DNA from: an uncultured Pedobacter sp.
GTDB lineage: Bacteria > Bacteroidota > Bacteroidia > Sphingobacteriales > Sphingobacteriaceae
NCBI RefSeq assembly: GCF_946479715.1
Contig: NZ_CAMLHF010000017.1
Location: 1 to 43,409, forward strand
DNA: 43,409 nt
Reading direction: 5' to 3'
Below, piece by piece: positions 6,830 to 15,411 of this stretch. The notes below the pieces were generated by a model. It ran no database searches. It saw only the letters and a program-made list of their open reading frames with translations, and had not been told where the DNA came from. Both the position numbers and the translations under genes were made by a program. Position 1 is the stretch's first letter, and each line of letters starts with the position of its first letter.

Positions 6830-7750
6830 TTATGATTCTATTGTGAATGAACTTAGGGTTACAAATTCCTGAACACGTGCTGCAACTTCTTCTGAGGTTA
6901 GGTTAATGATTTTTTCTGTTCCAAATTTCTCTACGCAGAAAGAAGCGAGGGCCGAACCAAAGATTATTGCATTCTTCATATTGTTGAAGTTTACTGTTCC
7001 TACTTTAGCCATGTAACCTATAAATCCACCTGCAAATGTATCTCCTGCACCAGTTGGATCAAATACCTCTGCCAATGGCAATGCCGGAGCTGAGAAAATT
7101 TTATCCTCATGAAATAATAAGGCACCATGTTCACCTTTTTTGATGATCAGGTATTTAGGACCCATCGCTAAAATTTTCTGTGAAGCTTTAACTAATGAAT
7201 ATTCTCCAGATAGTTGACGGGCCTCTTCATCATTGATGGTAAGAACATCTACCATTTTTAGCGTTTCTAAAAGATCTGGCATCATAATGTCCATCCAAAA
7301 GTTCATTGTATCTAAAACAATTAGCTTGGGTCTGTTTTTTAGACGTTTGATGACAGTTTGCTGCACAATTGGGGTAAGGTTACCTAGCATTAAGTATTCG
7401 CAGTCCTGGTAGCTCTCAGGGATAATGGGGTCGAAACTTTCTAGTACATTAAGTTCAGTAACTAGAGTGTCGCGACTATTCATGTCGTTGTGATATTTTC
7501 CAGACCAAAAGAAAGACTTTTCTCCTTCTTTTATTTGCAGTCCTTCGGTATCGATCCCATGTTCGGTAAACGTATCTATGTCCTCTTTATGGAAATCGTC
7601 GCCCACAACACCAACAATTTTTACTTTATTGTAGAAGTAAGAAGCGGCTAAACTTGCATAAGTTGCGGCACCACCTACTATTTTATCTGTCTTTCCGAAG
7701 GGAGTTTCGATCGCGTCAAAAGCTACAGTACCTATGATTATCAGGCTCAT
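6830..7750 (-). CDS. PfkB family carbohydrate/nucleoside kinase
   Basis: The start chosen (ATG 7748-7750) gives 306 residues beginning MSLIIIGTVAFDAIETPFGK, the normal family opening. The upstream in-frame ATG at 7796-7798 lies upstream of the probable transcription start. The GGAATYASLAASYF segment near residue 28 is the substrate-lid region, and FDPTGAGDTFAGGFIGYM near residue 230 is PfkB signature 2 with the anion hole and catalytic aspartate. The family phosphorylates sugars or nucleosides (ribokinase, adenosine kinase and others); the substrate cannot be assigned. A -7-like AATATTTGC box (7794-7786, minus strand) lies back to back with the tRNA promoter. It is convergent with the cytochrome b5-like gene. 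Confidence 0.93.
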   Translation of the reverse strand: MSLIIIGTVAFDAIETPFGKTDKIVGGAATYASLAASYFYNKVKIVGVVGDDFHKEDIDTFTEHGIDTEGLQIKEGEKSFFWSGKYHNDMNSRDTLVTELNVLESFDPIIPESYQDCEYLMLGNLTPIVQQTVIKRLKNRPKLIVLDTMNFWMDIMMPDLLETLKMVDVLTINDEEARQLSGEYSLVKASQKILAMGPKYLIIKKGEHGALLFHEDKIFSAPALPLAEVFDPTGAGDTFAGGFIGYMAKVGTVNFNNMKNAIIFGSALASFCVEKFGTEKIINLTSEEVAARVQEFVTLSSFTIES

Positions 7751-7792
7751 ATGAAATAATTGATTTTTTTTTAAATTTTTTCTCTGCAAATA

Positions 7793-7824
7793 TTGCATAA
7801 ATAAATTAAAACCCCTAATATTGC
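7793..7824 (+). promoter_or_regulatory. promoter of the left tRNA-Asn gene
   Basis: TTG (7793-7795), a 20-base spacer and TAATATTGC (7816-7824, one mismatch to TAnnTTTGC) form a Bacteroidota-type promoter. The same arrangement and spacing is conserved in the right copy (TTG 9439-9441, TAATATTGC 9462-9470), which supports it. Confidence 0.65.
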
Positions 7825-7891
7825 ATTCCCAAAACGAACAAGATATTATGTTCCTAGGAACTCATCAGAAGCGTTTTTTGGAAGACCAGAC

Positions 7892-7965
7892 TCCTTCTTA
7901 GCTCAGCTGGTTAGAGCATCTGACTGTTAATCAGAGGGTCGCTGGTTCGAGCCCAGCAGAGGGAG
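7892..7965 (+). tRNA. tRNA-Asn (GTT), left copy
   Basis: A full cloverleaf is seen. The acceptor TCCTTCT pairs with AGAGGGA (with G-T pairs), the D arm is GCTC/GAGC, the anticodon stem is TCTGA/TCAGA with loop CTGTTAA (anticodon GTT), and the T arm is GCTGG/CCAGC with loop TTCGAGC. The discriminator is G. CCA is not encoded; the sequence continues CAGAA. It is identical to the copy at 9536-9609. A leader of roughly 60 bases precedes it and a strong terminator hairpin starts 8 bases after it. Confidence 0.97.
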
Positions 7966-7972
7966 CAGAATT

Positions 7973-8009
7973 AAAAAGCCTTTCAGTGAAAACTGAAAGG
8001 CTTTTTTTT
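7973..8009 (+). terminator. terminator of the left tRNA-Asn gene
   Basis: AAAAAGCCTTTCAGT (7973-7987) pairs with ACTGAAAGGCTTTTT (7992-8006) around a GAAA loop and is followed by more T. The structure is textbook and is symmetrical enough to act in both directions. Confidence 0.9.
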
Positions 8010-8281
8010 ATCCCCCAGCTACATTATTTTCTATTCGCTTTCTCAGTTAATGGCTTTATAGCCAGTATCATCAAAATACAAAGTGTGGTATTTCAGCCCC
8101 CCTAAATTCTAACAAAAACTTTAAACATTAAAATGTTATTAGCAATTTGCAATTAATGAAAGGAGAAGACCTGATATAATAACCACATTCAGAATAAGAT
8201 ATAAACATGAATACCACCATGAATATATGTTGGTTTAACAAACTGCAATTTGTCATTCGCAAACCATAAAAAACCTCAACC

Positions 8282-9400
8282 ATGAAAAACCTAGAAACAT
8301 TTAATTTATCGGTTCCTCCGTCAGTGTTGGATGATCTGAAAGATCGTTTAAAAAATACCCGTTGGGCGGGTGAAGCAGAAGGCTCGGGCTGGAACTTTGG
8401 CACAAGTGAAACTTATCTTAAAGAATTAGTAGATTATTGGATCAATAAGTACGATTGGCGCAAACAAGAAGCGGAGCTTAATAGATACCCACAATATACT
8501 GCAGATGTAAATGGTGTGCAAATTCATTTTCAATACATCAAGGGGAAAAGCAAAGATTCCAGGCCCCTTCTGTTGACCCACGGATGGCCGGATAGCTATT
8601 ATCGTTTTCACAAAATCATTCCACTACTAACCGAAGGCGATCAAAGTTTTGATCTGATCATTCCATCCATTCCAGGCTTCGGATTCTCTGAAAAAATTGC
8701 AGTCGCCAATGAAGCAGTCGCCGATTTATGGAAAGTATTGATGACCGAAAATCTTGGTTATCCTAAATTTTATGCAGCCGGAGGCGATGTAGGTATGAGC
8801 GTTACTAAGGCCCTGGCATCTAAATATCCAGAAGTAGTTGCTGGGGTACATTTTACAGATGTTGGTTATCCTATGGGACAGGAGGATCCCAATACTATGA
8901 CAGAAGCCGAAAAGCAATTTGCGCAATTTGTGCAACAGTGGTGGTACACCGAAGGTGCATATGCTATGGTACAATCTACCAAACCACAATCGCTAGCCTA
9001 CGGTTTAAACGATTCACCTGCTGCACTAGCCGCCTGGATACTCAGTTTCGGTAATGCTGGGGCTTCTCCTGAGATTTTAGAAAAGGCGTTTGGTGGAAGG
9101 GATGAGCTGCTCACTAACATCATGATCTATTGGGTAACACAAACTATAGCTACTTCTGTTAGGATGTACAAAATGGATGCTATAGCTCAATGGAGCGGTG
9201 CAGAACCATTGCGGAAAAGTAATGTGCCCGCAGGTGTGGCCGTATTCCCAAGAGAAGCGCAATTCCCTAAAGAATGGGCAGAACGTTTTGTGCATGTGGT
9301 TAGCTTTAGGGAAATGAAGGAAGGAGGACATTTTGCAGCTCTGGAGGTACCAGATATTTTTGCGGAAGAATTAAGAGATTTCTTTTACAGTATTGCTTAG
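8282..9400 (+). CDS. epoxide hydrolase, EHN-domain alpha/beta hydrolase
   Basis: The 372-residue protein has the EHN N-terminal meander (FNLSVPPSVLDDLKDRLKNT, RW at 27-28) found in microsomal-type epoxide hydrolases, then the alpha/beta hydrolase fold. HGWP at 100-103 gives the oxyanion loop. The nucleophile is Asp169 in GGDVG, and GGHF with His350 is the charge-relay base. Tyrosines of the cap are present but were not assigned. The family opens epoxides to diols by a covalent ester intermediate; the natural substrate is unknown. There is no signal peptide, so it is cytoplasmic. It stands alone between two identical tRNA-Asn genes and looks somewhat richer in G+C than its neighbours (about 44 percent in three sampled lines), which hints at a separate history. 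The 270 bases before it hold no feature I can name. Confidence 0.94.
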   Translation: MKNLETFNLSVPPSVLDDLKDRLKNTRWAGEAEGSGWNFGTSETYLKELVDYWINKYDWRKQEAELNRYPQYTADVNGVQIHFQYIKGKSKDSRPLLLTHGWPDSYYRFHKIIPLLTEGDQSFDLIIPSIPGFGFSEKIAVANEAVADLWKVLMTENLGYPKFYAAGGDVGMSVTKALASKYPEVVAGVHFTDVGYPMGQEDPNTMTEAEKQFAQFVQQWWYTEGAYAMVQSTKPQSLAYGLNDSPAALAAWILSFGNAGASPEILEKAFGGRDELLTNIMIYWVTQTIATSVRMYKMDAIAQWSGAEPLRKSNVPAGVAVFPREAQFPKEWAERFVHVVSFREMKEGGHFAALEVPDIFAEELRDFFYSIA

Positions 9401-9437
9401 TAGGTGCCAATGAAAGAGATAACATTTTGGGAAAAGT

Positions 9438-9624
9438 ATTGTATGATATAATTAAAATCCCTAATATTGCATTCCCAAAACGCATAGGTTATGCGCTCTT
9501 AACGACGGATAAGAAGCGTTTTTGGAAGACCAGACTCCTTCTTAGCTCAGCTGGTTAGAGCATCTGACTGTTAATCAGAGGGTCGCTGGTTCGAGCCCAG
9601 CAGAGGGAGCAGAATTAAAAAGCC
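9438..9624 (+). repeat. right copy of the direct repeat carrying promoter and tRNA-Asn
   Basis: Counterpart of 7792-7980. The promoter and tRNA blocks are conserved. The divergent leader block (about 9483-9512) carries a different sequence with its own small hairpin, CGCATA/TATGCG (9481-9486 and 9490-9495). Confidence 0.9.
9536..9609 (+). tRNA. tRNA-Asn (GTT), right copy
   Basis: Identical base for base to the tRNA at 7892-7965, with anticodon GTT in the loop CTGTTAA, discriminator G and no encoded CCA. It has its own promoter (TTG 9439-9441, TAATATTGC 9462-9470) and its own terminator, so both copies should be expressed independently. Confidence 0.97.
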
Positions 9625-9651
9625 CATTTCTTAATTGGAATGGGCTTTTTT
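9617..9651. terminator. terminator of the right tRNA-Asn gene, probably shared with the convergent gene
   Basis: AAAAAGCCCATT (9617-9628) pairs with AATGGGCTTTTT (9639-9650), with a T run on one side and an A run on the other. It can also end transcripts of the minus-strand gene that stops at 9663. Confidence 0.88.
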
Positions 9652-9662
9652 GTGGAATATAT

Positions 9663-12485
9663 CTATGGAGCTATCAGCGGCACCGGGCGATCTTGGTATC
9701 TTTTAACGATGATCTGTTTTCTCTTAACACCCAGGTGTCCTTGTAAATCAGCTCCTTCAATAATCACAGTATAAGTTCCAGGGTTATCTGCTGCATAGAA
9801 GTCAATTGTTGCTTTCCCGTCCTTATCAGTGATAATATTTGGCGCCCAATATATTGTTGAGCGTATATCAGACATATCAGTGATGCTGCGTGCAGTATAC
9901 TTAGGGCTATAAAACTCCTTTGGGGTAATAAAAGGCATGGGTTTGTACAAATAAGTACCAGTACTCTTTTTCATAAATGGTCCTTTTCCGCCACGGGTAG
10001 TTACTTCAATAAAGGCATGATCCCATGGTACATCCAGGGGTTTGAGATAGGTACTGGTATAACTCATTTGATACCTGCCACTTACCATTACCTCGATTCC
10101 CTTAATTTCTTCAGCATCGTAGTAATCAAAGATGTCTTTTAGGTACTGATATATTGGTGTTTCCGGCAAAATAAAAAATTCAGTATTTATCCCATCAATA
10201 ATCAGATGGACAAACATACTGTGTACTTTATAATGGAGTTGTCCCGTTTTGTCGGCCTTTACCCCAAATCCCCTAACATTCTTACTCAGGAGGTCCCCGA
10301 GTGTTGTTCTCCCGGCTTTATTTAACTGTTCTTCATCAATGATGATATCTGCACCGCCGGGCCCATTTAAGTTTTTGGAATCTTTGATAACCTTTTTTGC
10401 ATTAATAATTACCTCTTTAAGCAAATTACCTCCAGTAACGCGTAATTGTTCTTTTTTTAGTGTCACCCGATTATTAACGGTTAAATAGGTGCTGGTATCA
10501 ATATTTACAAACCATGGGACGATCGAATTGGTTGCTGGTGAGAAAACAGGGACTTTAAATTCATCCATTTCAATGCCTACATTAAAGCTTTTTCCTCTCT
10601 TGTTTTTTGCGCTTATAAAGTAGGAAGGGGTATCAATTGGAGAAACGCCTTTAAAAATAAAATTTCCTTTATCATCAGTAATTTCCTCCAGTACAAGTAA
10701 TGGTTTTTTTGAGAATAATGTTATTGCCGATTTCACAACAGGTTTGTTGAAAACGTTGGTGACTTTGCCTTTAATTAAAAACTCTTCCTCACTGGCGTAT
10801 GGCAATGGGTTAACAGGCTTGAAGGTCTGGCTCCAATCGTAACCTGCCCAGCCTTGAGCCATCAATAAATGATTAAGATGCTGCCATTTTTCAGGATGGG
10901 TTGCCGCATTGTCGTAATAGCCGGGATCTTCTATATTACCTTTTAAATCTGAAGTTAATAGCATATAGCTTAGTATTGAACGTTCTGCAATACTGTCTTT
11001 TTTAACCTGCCCGTTATCCGTTACCGCAAGTGAAAAACTGCCTTGTACAGGCTTCCCTAAATTGTCGGTCACTTTCATATTTAAAGATATACTGTCCCTT
11101 TGTTTGTATTCACTTTTAGCTGATTCCAATTGGATGTTCAGCTGATCATCATGATCGTTGTAAAACATACGCTCATTTAGCCCCATTTTGTTCTCGTTCA
11201 TTAAAATTAGACGAACTATCCCACTCGGAAAGAGCTGCTTATTTAAAGTAAACCTGAGCTGTCCTTTGCTAAATTTAGCCACTGCAGCCCAGCAAATTAT
11301 ATTTCTGGCCATACCAACTAGATAATATGTTTGATTGGTTGCAACTATATCCGGCGTTGGTGTAAGTGTTATATCACAAGAATCACTTTTAAATCGATTA
11401 GTGACATTTAAGGTTACGCCGCTACTTTCAACAGATGGGAGTTGATAGGTCTGATATTTCCCATCAGGCAATTGTATTCTGGCCGTATAGATTTCAGCAT
11501 TTTCAGGTAAGAGATTAAATGTACCTATTCCTGCATGTGTAGTCTTAAAAGATGTAATTTCCTGCTGTTTGTTGTTGTAAATTTTTCCTGATACAGCTGC
11601 ACCGTATCCATCTTCGTTTAAGGCTTTAAATGCAATATTAGTTTGCTGACCCGCAACTAGCTTTCCTCCCTCGGGCATAAACTGGAGGTCTACTTTTTCT
11701 GGCCGGTTTAATATAACAGGGATCGAAATCTTACGACTACCCTGGCTTTTGCGTAAATCCTGCACATCCAATGAGATATTTTTTGTCGATGTCTTTTCGG
11801 GCAAATCGAAACTTAACTTTAAAGCACCATCTAAACTGGTTTCAACTTTGTCTTTAAACCATGTTCTTCTTCCATCCGTAACACTAAGTTGCATTTCTCT
11901 TAACCCTACAGGAGCTTTGTCAAACTGAGTGATCTTTAACCCCATCTCAATTTTGTCCTTGTTACTGTCCTTTATTAAATGTGCATTATAATTGATCAGC
12001 CATTCTGATCCGGCATCTGTGCTAACATAAAAATGTTTCTTAAAAAGGTAACTCTCCTCAAAGTTTCTCATCCAATTGGTGTATCCTGTTATAGTATACC
12101 CTCCTTGCATTAGATCTTGGGCTAATCCTATGTAACCATATGCCATTCCGTGGTTTACAGGAACCATAATTCGCTGTATAAGTCGGTTGCTGTCATTTGA
12201 AAGTTCCAGATAAAGTACACCGCTTTTATTAGAATGGGTCAAAAAGGAAGCATTCAGTAAATAAGCTTTGAACCACAAGGTGTCTCCGGCGAGATAGGAT
12301 GGTTTGTCAGTTTGCAAGTAAAGCTTTTCTATGGAAAGACTTTCATTTTGTGTATTGAGCTTAGCAATGATCTGACTTAGATTTTGTTTGGAAAGCACCT
12401 GAGAGCAGCTTGGCGAAATGTTGAAAAGGTTAAGCAAGGCACAAATAAAAATACTTATTATAATATGAATGGCTTTGGTTTTCAT
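9663..12485 (-). CDS. large secreted protein with MG2-like, carboxypeptidase-regulatory and TonB-plug regions
   Basis: The 940-residue product has a signal peptide (1-29, ending SPSCSQ). It has an MG2-like macroglobulin segment from about residue 53 (LYLQTDKPSYLAGDTLWFKA), a carboxypeptidase-regulatory-like beta domain near 570-650 (IKGKVTNVFNKPVVKSAITL), and a TonB plug-like region near 720-810 (AGRTTLGDLLSKNVRGFGVK). A further macroglobulin-like segment lies near 870-930 (GKATIDFYAADNPGTYTVII). There is no membrane beta-barrel, so it is not a complete TonB receptor. Proteins of this layout are frequent in Pedobacter and relatives and are uncharacterised; a cell-surface or periplasmic binding role is likely. 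It is monocistronic between the tRNA terminator and the inositol oxygenase terminator. Confidence 0.85.
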   Translation of the reverse strand: MKTKAIHIIISIFICALLNLFNISPSCSQVLSKQNLSQIIAKLNTQNESLSIEKLYLQTDKPSYLAGDTLWFKAYLLNASFLTHSNKSGVLYLELSNDSNRLIQRIMVPVNHGMAYGYIGLAQDLMQGGYTITGYTNWMRNFEESYLFKKHFYVSTDAGSEWLINYNAHLIKDSNKDKIEMGLKITQFDKAPVGLREMQLSVTDGRRTWFKDKVETSLDGALKLSFDLPEKTSTKNISLDVQDLRKSQGSRKISIPVILNRPEKVDLQFMPEGGKLVAGQQTNIAFKALNEDGYGAAVSGKIYNNKQQEITSFKTTHAGIGTFNLLPENAEIYTARIQLPDGKYQTYQLPSVESSGVTLNVTNRFKSDSCDITLTPTPDIVATNQTYYLVGMARNIICWAAVAKFSKGQLRFTLNKQLFPSGIVRLILMNENKMGLNERMFYNDHDDQLNIQLESAKSEYKQRDSISLNMKVTDNLGKPVQGSFSLAVTDNGQVKKDSIAERSILSYMLLTSDLKGNIEDPGYYDNAATHPEKWQHLNHLLMAQGWAGYDWSQTFKPVNPLPYASEEEFLIKGKVTNVFNKPVVKSAITLFSKKPLLVLEEITDDKGNFIFKGVSPIDTPSYFISAKNKRGKSFNVGIEMDEFKVPVFSPATNSIVPWFVNIDTSTYLTVNNRVTLKKEQLRVTGGNLLKEVIINAKKVIKDSKNLNGPGGADIIIDEEQLNKAGRTTLGDLLSKNVRGFGVKADKTGQLHYKVHSMFVHLIIDGINTEFFILPETPIYQYLKDIFDYYDAEEIKGIEVMVSGRYQMSYTSTYLKPLDVPWDHAFIEVTTRGGKGPFMKKSTGTYLYKPMPFITPKEFYSPKYTARSITDMSDIRSTIYWAPNIITDKDGKATIDFYAADNPGTYTVIIEGADLQGHLGVKRKQIIVKRYQDRPVPLIAP

Positions 12486-12582
12486 AGTTCGAGTATCCGG
12501 TTAAGATGAGTTAATCTCTTATAAAGATACTGATAGAGAATGTTTTTTAAAAGGGGCGATAGGAGCCCGGGTTAAAAGAGAT

Positions 12583-12630
12583 GTCCAAAAAGGCAAAGTC
12601 GTCATCTCCGCGACTTTTGCCTTTTTGGAC
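12583..12630 (-). terminator. terminator of the symporter/inositol oxygenase operon
   Basis: GTCCAAAAAGGCAAAGTCG (12583-12601) pairs with the segment at 12611-12630, apart from one bulged base, around a nine-base loop. It lies 30 bases beyond the inositol oxygenase stop. The run of U after the stem on the minus strand is weak (ATCTCTTTT), so the long stem itself must do most of the work. Confidence 0.75.
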
Positions 12631-12659
12631 ACCTTCTTTTAAATAACTTACCAGCTGGT

Positions 12660-13532
12660 TTAAAGTTTAACCGTTGCTGGTAAGTATTTGGCGATCAGAT
12701 CTTCGTAATAAGGTTTAAGTTCTGATACAACGGGAGGCTTAGGACTTTTCGAATATAAATCGTAAGGGTTAAACTTGTCAACCCATTTAAACATTTCCTG
12801 ATCGTGAGCGCTTAACAGGTGATCGTAAGCGTGTTCGCGGTGCTGTGAGTAAAACGAGTGGTAGCGAATCATGTACAAAGCGGGTTCCGGGAGGTAATCT
12901 TTAGTGATGTGGTACAGATACTCATCGTGTCCCCATGACATATGTATGTTATCAAGTCCGCATTGGTGCGTATACACGCCATATTTAGTGTTATAGCGTT
13001 CATCTGTGCTATCCGGATTTGCTGAAAAGAAATCGGGATACACAATTTTATCTGAGAACTTACAGCCTACAGGGAATGAATCGCCAACAACGTTCCACTG
13101 AGGTTCTCCAAAAAGGCATAACACTTTACCAAGATCATGTATAAAACCGGTTAAAACAAACCAATCCGGATGGCCGTCGGCACGAATCGCTTCAGCGGTT
13201 TGCAATAGATGTTGTAACTGATCAAGCGATGTGTCAGGATCTGAATCATCAATTAATGTATTCAGGTATTCCATTGCGGCCCACCATGGCATCTCTTTTT
13301 TATCAAACTGTAAAAAGTTAGCCTTTTTTGCAAGTACATTGCCATAGGTTTGGTACTTGTGATTCAAGCGATAGAATTCGCGTACTGAATCATTTTCCGG
13401 GCTATCGTAATTTCTAAATTCTTCTTTCTTTTTTTCAGGTACACCGGGTTCCGGGTATCTTTTTAATACATCGTCCTCCCACACATCGAGGCTAGACAAC
13501 GGAGATAGTTCCTCTTTTCTTGACTCTTTCAT
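12660..13532 (-). CDS. myo-inositol oxygenase
   Basis: MIOX cleaves myo-inositol with O2 to D-glucuronate at a di-iron centre in the cytoplasm. The 290-residue protein matches animal MIOX along its whole length: [10 protein letters not shown] (108-117), [20 protein letters not shown] (123-142), [15 protein letters not shown] (143-157), [15 protein letters not shown] (191-205), MIRYHSFY (221-228), FNPYDLYSK (254-262), [13 protein letters not shown] (271-283). All six iron ligands of the human enzyme have counterparts here: His108, His132, Asp133, His202, His225 and Asp258. The gene follows an SGLT-type symporter by 41 bases on the same strand and precedes a good terminator, so the two form a small operon for uptake and oxidation of a polyol. 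Glucuronate-processing genes are not in the window. Confidence 0.96.
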   Translation of the reverse strand: MKESRKEELSPLSSLDVWEDDVLKRYPEPGVPEKKKEEFRNYDSPENDSVREFYRLNHKYQTYGNVLAKKANFLQFDKKEMPWWAAMEYLNTLIDDSDPDTSLDQLQHLLQTAEAIRADGHPDWFVLTGFIHDLGKVLCLFGEPQWNVVGDSFPVGCKFSDKIVYPDFFSANPDSTDERYNTKYGVYTHQCGLDNIHMSWGHDEYLYHITKDYLPEPALYMIRYHSFYSQHREHAYDHLLSAHDQEMFKWVDKFNPYDLYSKSPKPPVVSELKPYYEDLIAKYLPATVKL

Positions 13533-13573
13533 AATGCTTAATTTTTTATAGTTAATTATTTATTCTATTTTTT

Positions 13574-15202
13574 TTACCAAAACACTGTATATAAAGCAGT
13601 AAGTATGCCCATAATAAGAATAGAACCTATGGCAAAACTAGTGCTGATCTTAAACATAGAGGTGTCTACTTCAATTGCATTTTCACTGGCGATTTTTTGA
13701 GGCCTGCTCAAACTGATCACAATCATCAGGATCACAATGACTACAAAGTCAATAGCCATTCTGTCTAGGAAAGGATAATCCGGAAAGGCCCCATTTGTCC
13801 AAACAGGAAGAAACTTTAACACAGTTGAAAGTGGAATTGTAATCAGCGCTCCCGTCATAGCTGCCGCAGTTGTTGTGCGTTTCCAATAAAAGCCCAGCAA
13901 GAATATGGCCAGTACTCCTGGTGAAATAAAGCCCACATATTCCTGGATAAACTGGTAGGCCTGATCAAGTGATTTTAAGGATGGTGTAACAATCGCGGCA
14001 ACCAGCATAGAAATCACAACTGCCCATCGGCCAACATTCACCATCTTTTTATCAGACGCTGTTTTGTTGAAGTATTTTTTATAAATGTCAAGCGAAAAAA
14101 TTGTGGATATACTGTTTGCTTTACCTGCCAATGAAGCAACAATGGCTGCTGTAAGGGCAGCAAATGCCACACCTTTTAAACCTGCCGGTAATAAATTCAT
14201 TAAGGTTGGGTAAGCATGATCAGGTTTCAATACACCCGCATCCGACATCTCCGTAACAAATAAGCCTTTATTATGAAGCACATACATCACAATTCCTGGA
14301 AGGACGGCAATTACCGGTACTAGTAATTTTAAAAAAGCTGCGAATAAAATACCCTTACGTGCCGTATTTAAATCAGCACCTAATGCACGCTGTACGATGT
14401 ACTGATTACAGCCCCAGTATGCCAGATTGTTAATCAGCATACCGCCAATTAGTACAGATAACCCTGGCAGTTCCTTATAGTATTTATCAGATGAATCAAA
14501 TATCATGTGAAAATGATCTGGAGCCTCCTTTCTTAAGATAGACAAGCCCTTAAAAATATCCTCGCCAAATCCATATTCTCTGGAAAGTAAAGAAAGGGCA
14601 AGATAAGTGGTAATCAAACCGCCAAAGATCAGGACCAAAACCTGGATCACATCGGTATAGCCAATAACTTTCATTCCTCCTAAAGTGACCACCATGGAAA
14701 AGATGCTGAGTCCCACGATGCTCCACTCGAAGCTGATGGGTGATATAGAAGAGATGGCTAATGCACCCAGATAAATGATAGAAGTAAGATTCACAAAAAC
14801 GTATACCAACAACCAGAATACAGCCATAATGGTGCTTACTTGGTCATTATACCGCTTTGATAAGAACTGCGGCATGGTAAAGATCTTGTTCTTTAGGTAT
14901 ACCGGGATGATAAAAATAGCCACAATGATCAGTGTTGCGGCTGCCATCCACTCGTAAGAAGCAATGGCAAGACCCAGTGCAAAGCCAGAGCCTGACATCC
15001 CAATGAAATGCTCTGCAGAAATATTTGAAGCAATCAGTGATGCCCCGATAGCCCACCAGGTGAGCGAACCCTCTGCCAGGAAAAAATCCTTCGCGCTACT
15101 GGATGTAGTTTTTTTCTTATGATAAATGTAATAGCCATAGGCGGCTATCGCAATAAAATAAATAAAGAAAACTACATAATCGGCTATATCAAGATGATTC
15201 AT
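13574..15202 (-). CDS. sodium:solute symporter, SGLT type, probable inositol transporter
   Basis: The 542-residue membrane protein follows the Vibrio sodium/galactose transporter vSGLT closely. The signature GASLIASNISAEHFIGMSGS (residues about 53-72) covers the first sodium and sugar site. Further matches are SYEWMAAATLIIV, the helix with WGCNQYIVQRAL, and IQEYVGFISPGVLAIFLLGF in the tenth core helix, whose glutamine is a sugar contact in vSGLT. About 14 membrane segments are expected. Animal inositol transporters (SMIT) belong to the same family. With inositol oxygenase as the next gene, myo-inositol is the most likely cargo, though a related polyol cannot be excluded. It starts about 210 bases from the divergent lacI-type gene, which probably controls it. 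Confidence 0.93.
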   Translation of the reverse strand: MNHLDIADYVVFFIYFIAIAAYGYYIYHKKKTTSSSAKDFFLAEGSLTWWAIGASLIASNISAEHFIGMSGSGFALGLAIASYEWMAAATLIIVAIFIIPVYLKNKIFTMPQFLSKRYNDQVSTIMAVFWLLVYVFVNLTSIIYLGALAISSISPISFEWSIVGLSIFSMVVTLGGMKVIGYTDVIQVLVLIFGGLITTYLALSLLSREYGFGEDIFKGLSILRKEAPDHFHMIFDSSDKYYKELPGLSVLIGGMLINNLAYWGCNQYIVQRALGADLNTARKGILFAAFLKLLVPVIAVLPGIVMYVLHNKGLFVTEMSDAGVLKPDHAYPTLMNLLPAGLKGVAFAALTAAIVASLAGKANSISTIFSLDIYKKYFNKTASDKKMVNVGRWAVVISMLVAAIVTPSLKSLDQAYQFIQEYVGFISPGVLAIFLLGFYWKRTTTAAAMTGALITIPLSTVLKFLPVWTNGAFPDYPFLDRMAIDFVVIVILMIVISLSRPQKIASENAIEVDTSMFKISTSFAIGSILIMGILTALYTVFW

Positions 15203-15347
15203 ATTTGGTTTGCGCTAAATCAGTTTCCCTCATATAAATGAGTTAAATTAATTATATTACATTTGGTTAAAAGCAAAACCTTAGGGTGGTCTCACTTATC
15301 AAAGCTGTATATAAAAATATTAATTCTAAGATTAAGCGGACATTTTA

Positions 15348-15369
15348 TTTACGAATACGTTTAAGTAAA
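15348..15369. promoter_or_regulatory. LacI-type operator candidate between the symporter and regulator genes
   Basis: A 22-base imperfect palindrome centred on CG has half-sites TTTACGAATAC and GTTTAAGTAAA, with eight of eleven positions symmetrical. A central CG is characteristic of operators of the LacI/GalR family. It overlaps TACGTTTA (15356-15363), one mismatch from the -7 consensus, ahead of the regulator gene, which would allow autoregulation. The role is inferred from position and symmetry. Confidence 0.45.
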
Positions 15370-15411
15370 AACATCACCATTATTGGCAAAAACTTTCAAA
15401 TTCAAATGTAA

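Larger units (their letters stand above)
7792..7980 (+). repeat. left copy of a ~189-bp direct repeat carrying promoter and tRNA-Asn
   Basis: This segment and 9438-9624 are near-identical over the promoter (ATTG, 20 bases, TAATATTGC, then ATTCCCAAAACG) and over GAAGACCAGACTCC, the whole tRNA and CAGAATTAAAAAGCC. They differ only in a leader block of about 25-30 bases (7837-7868 here). The copies bracket the epoxide hydrolase gene and have different terminator hairpins beyond the shared part. Confidence 0.9.

Noticed and set aside
7792..9624. Integrative element at a tRNA gene
   Set aside because: No integrase, recombinase or phage gene lies between the two tRNA copies; only one hydrolase gene is present. 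I keep the duplication as a finding but do not call a mobile element.
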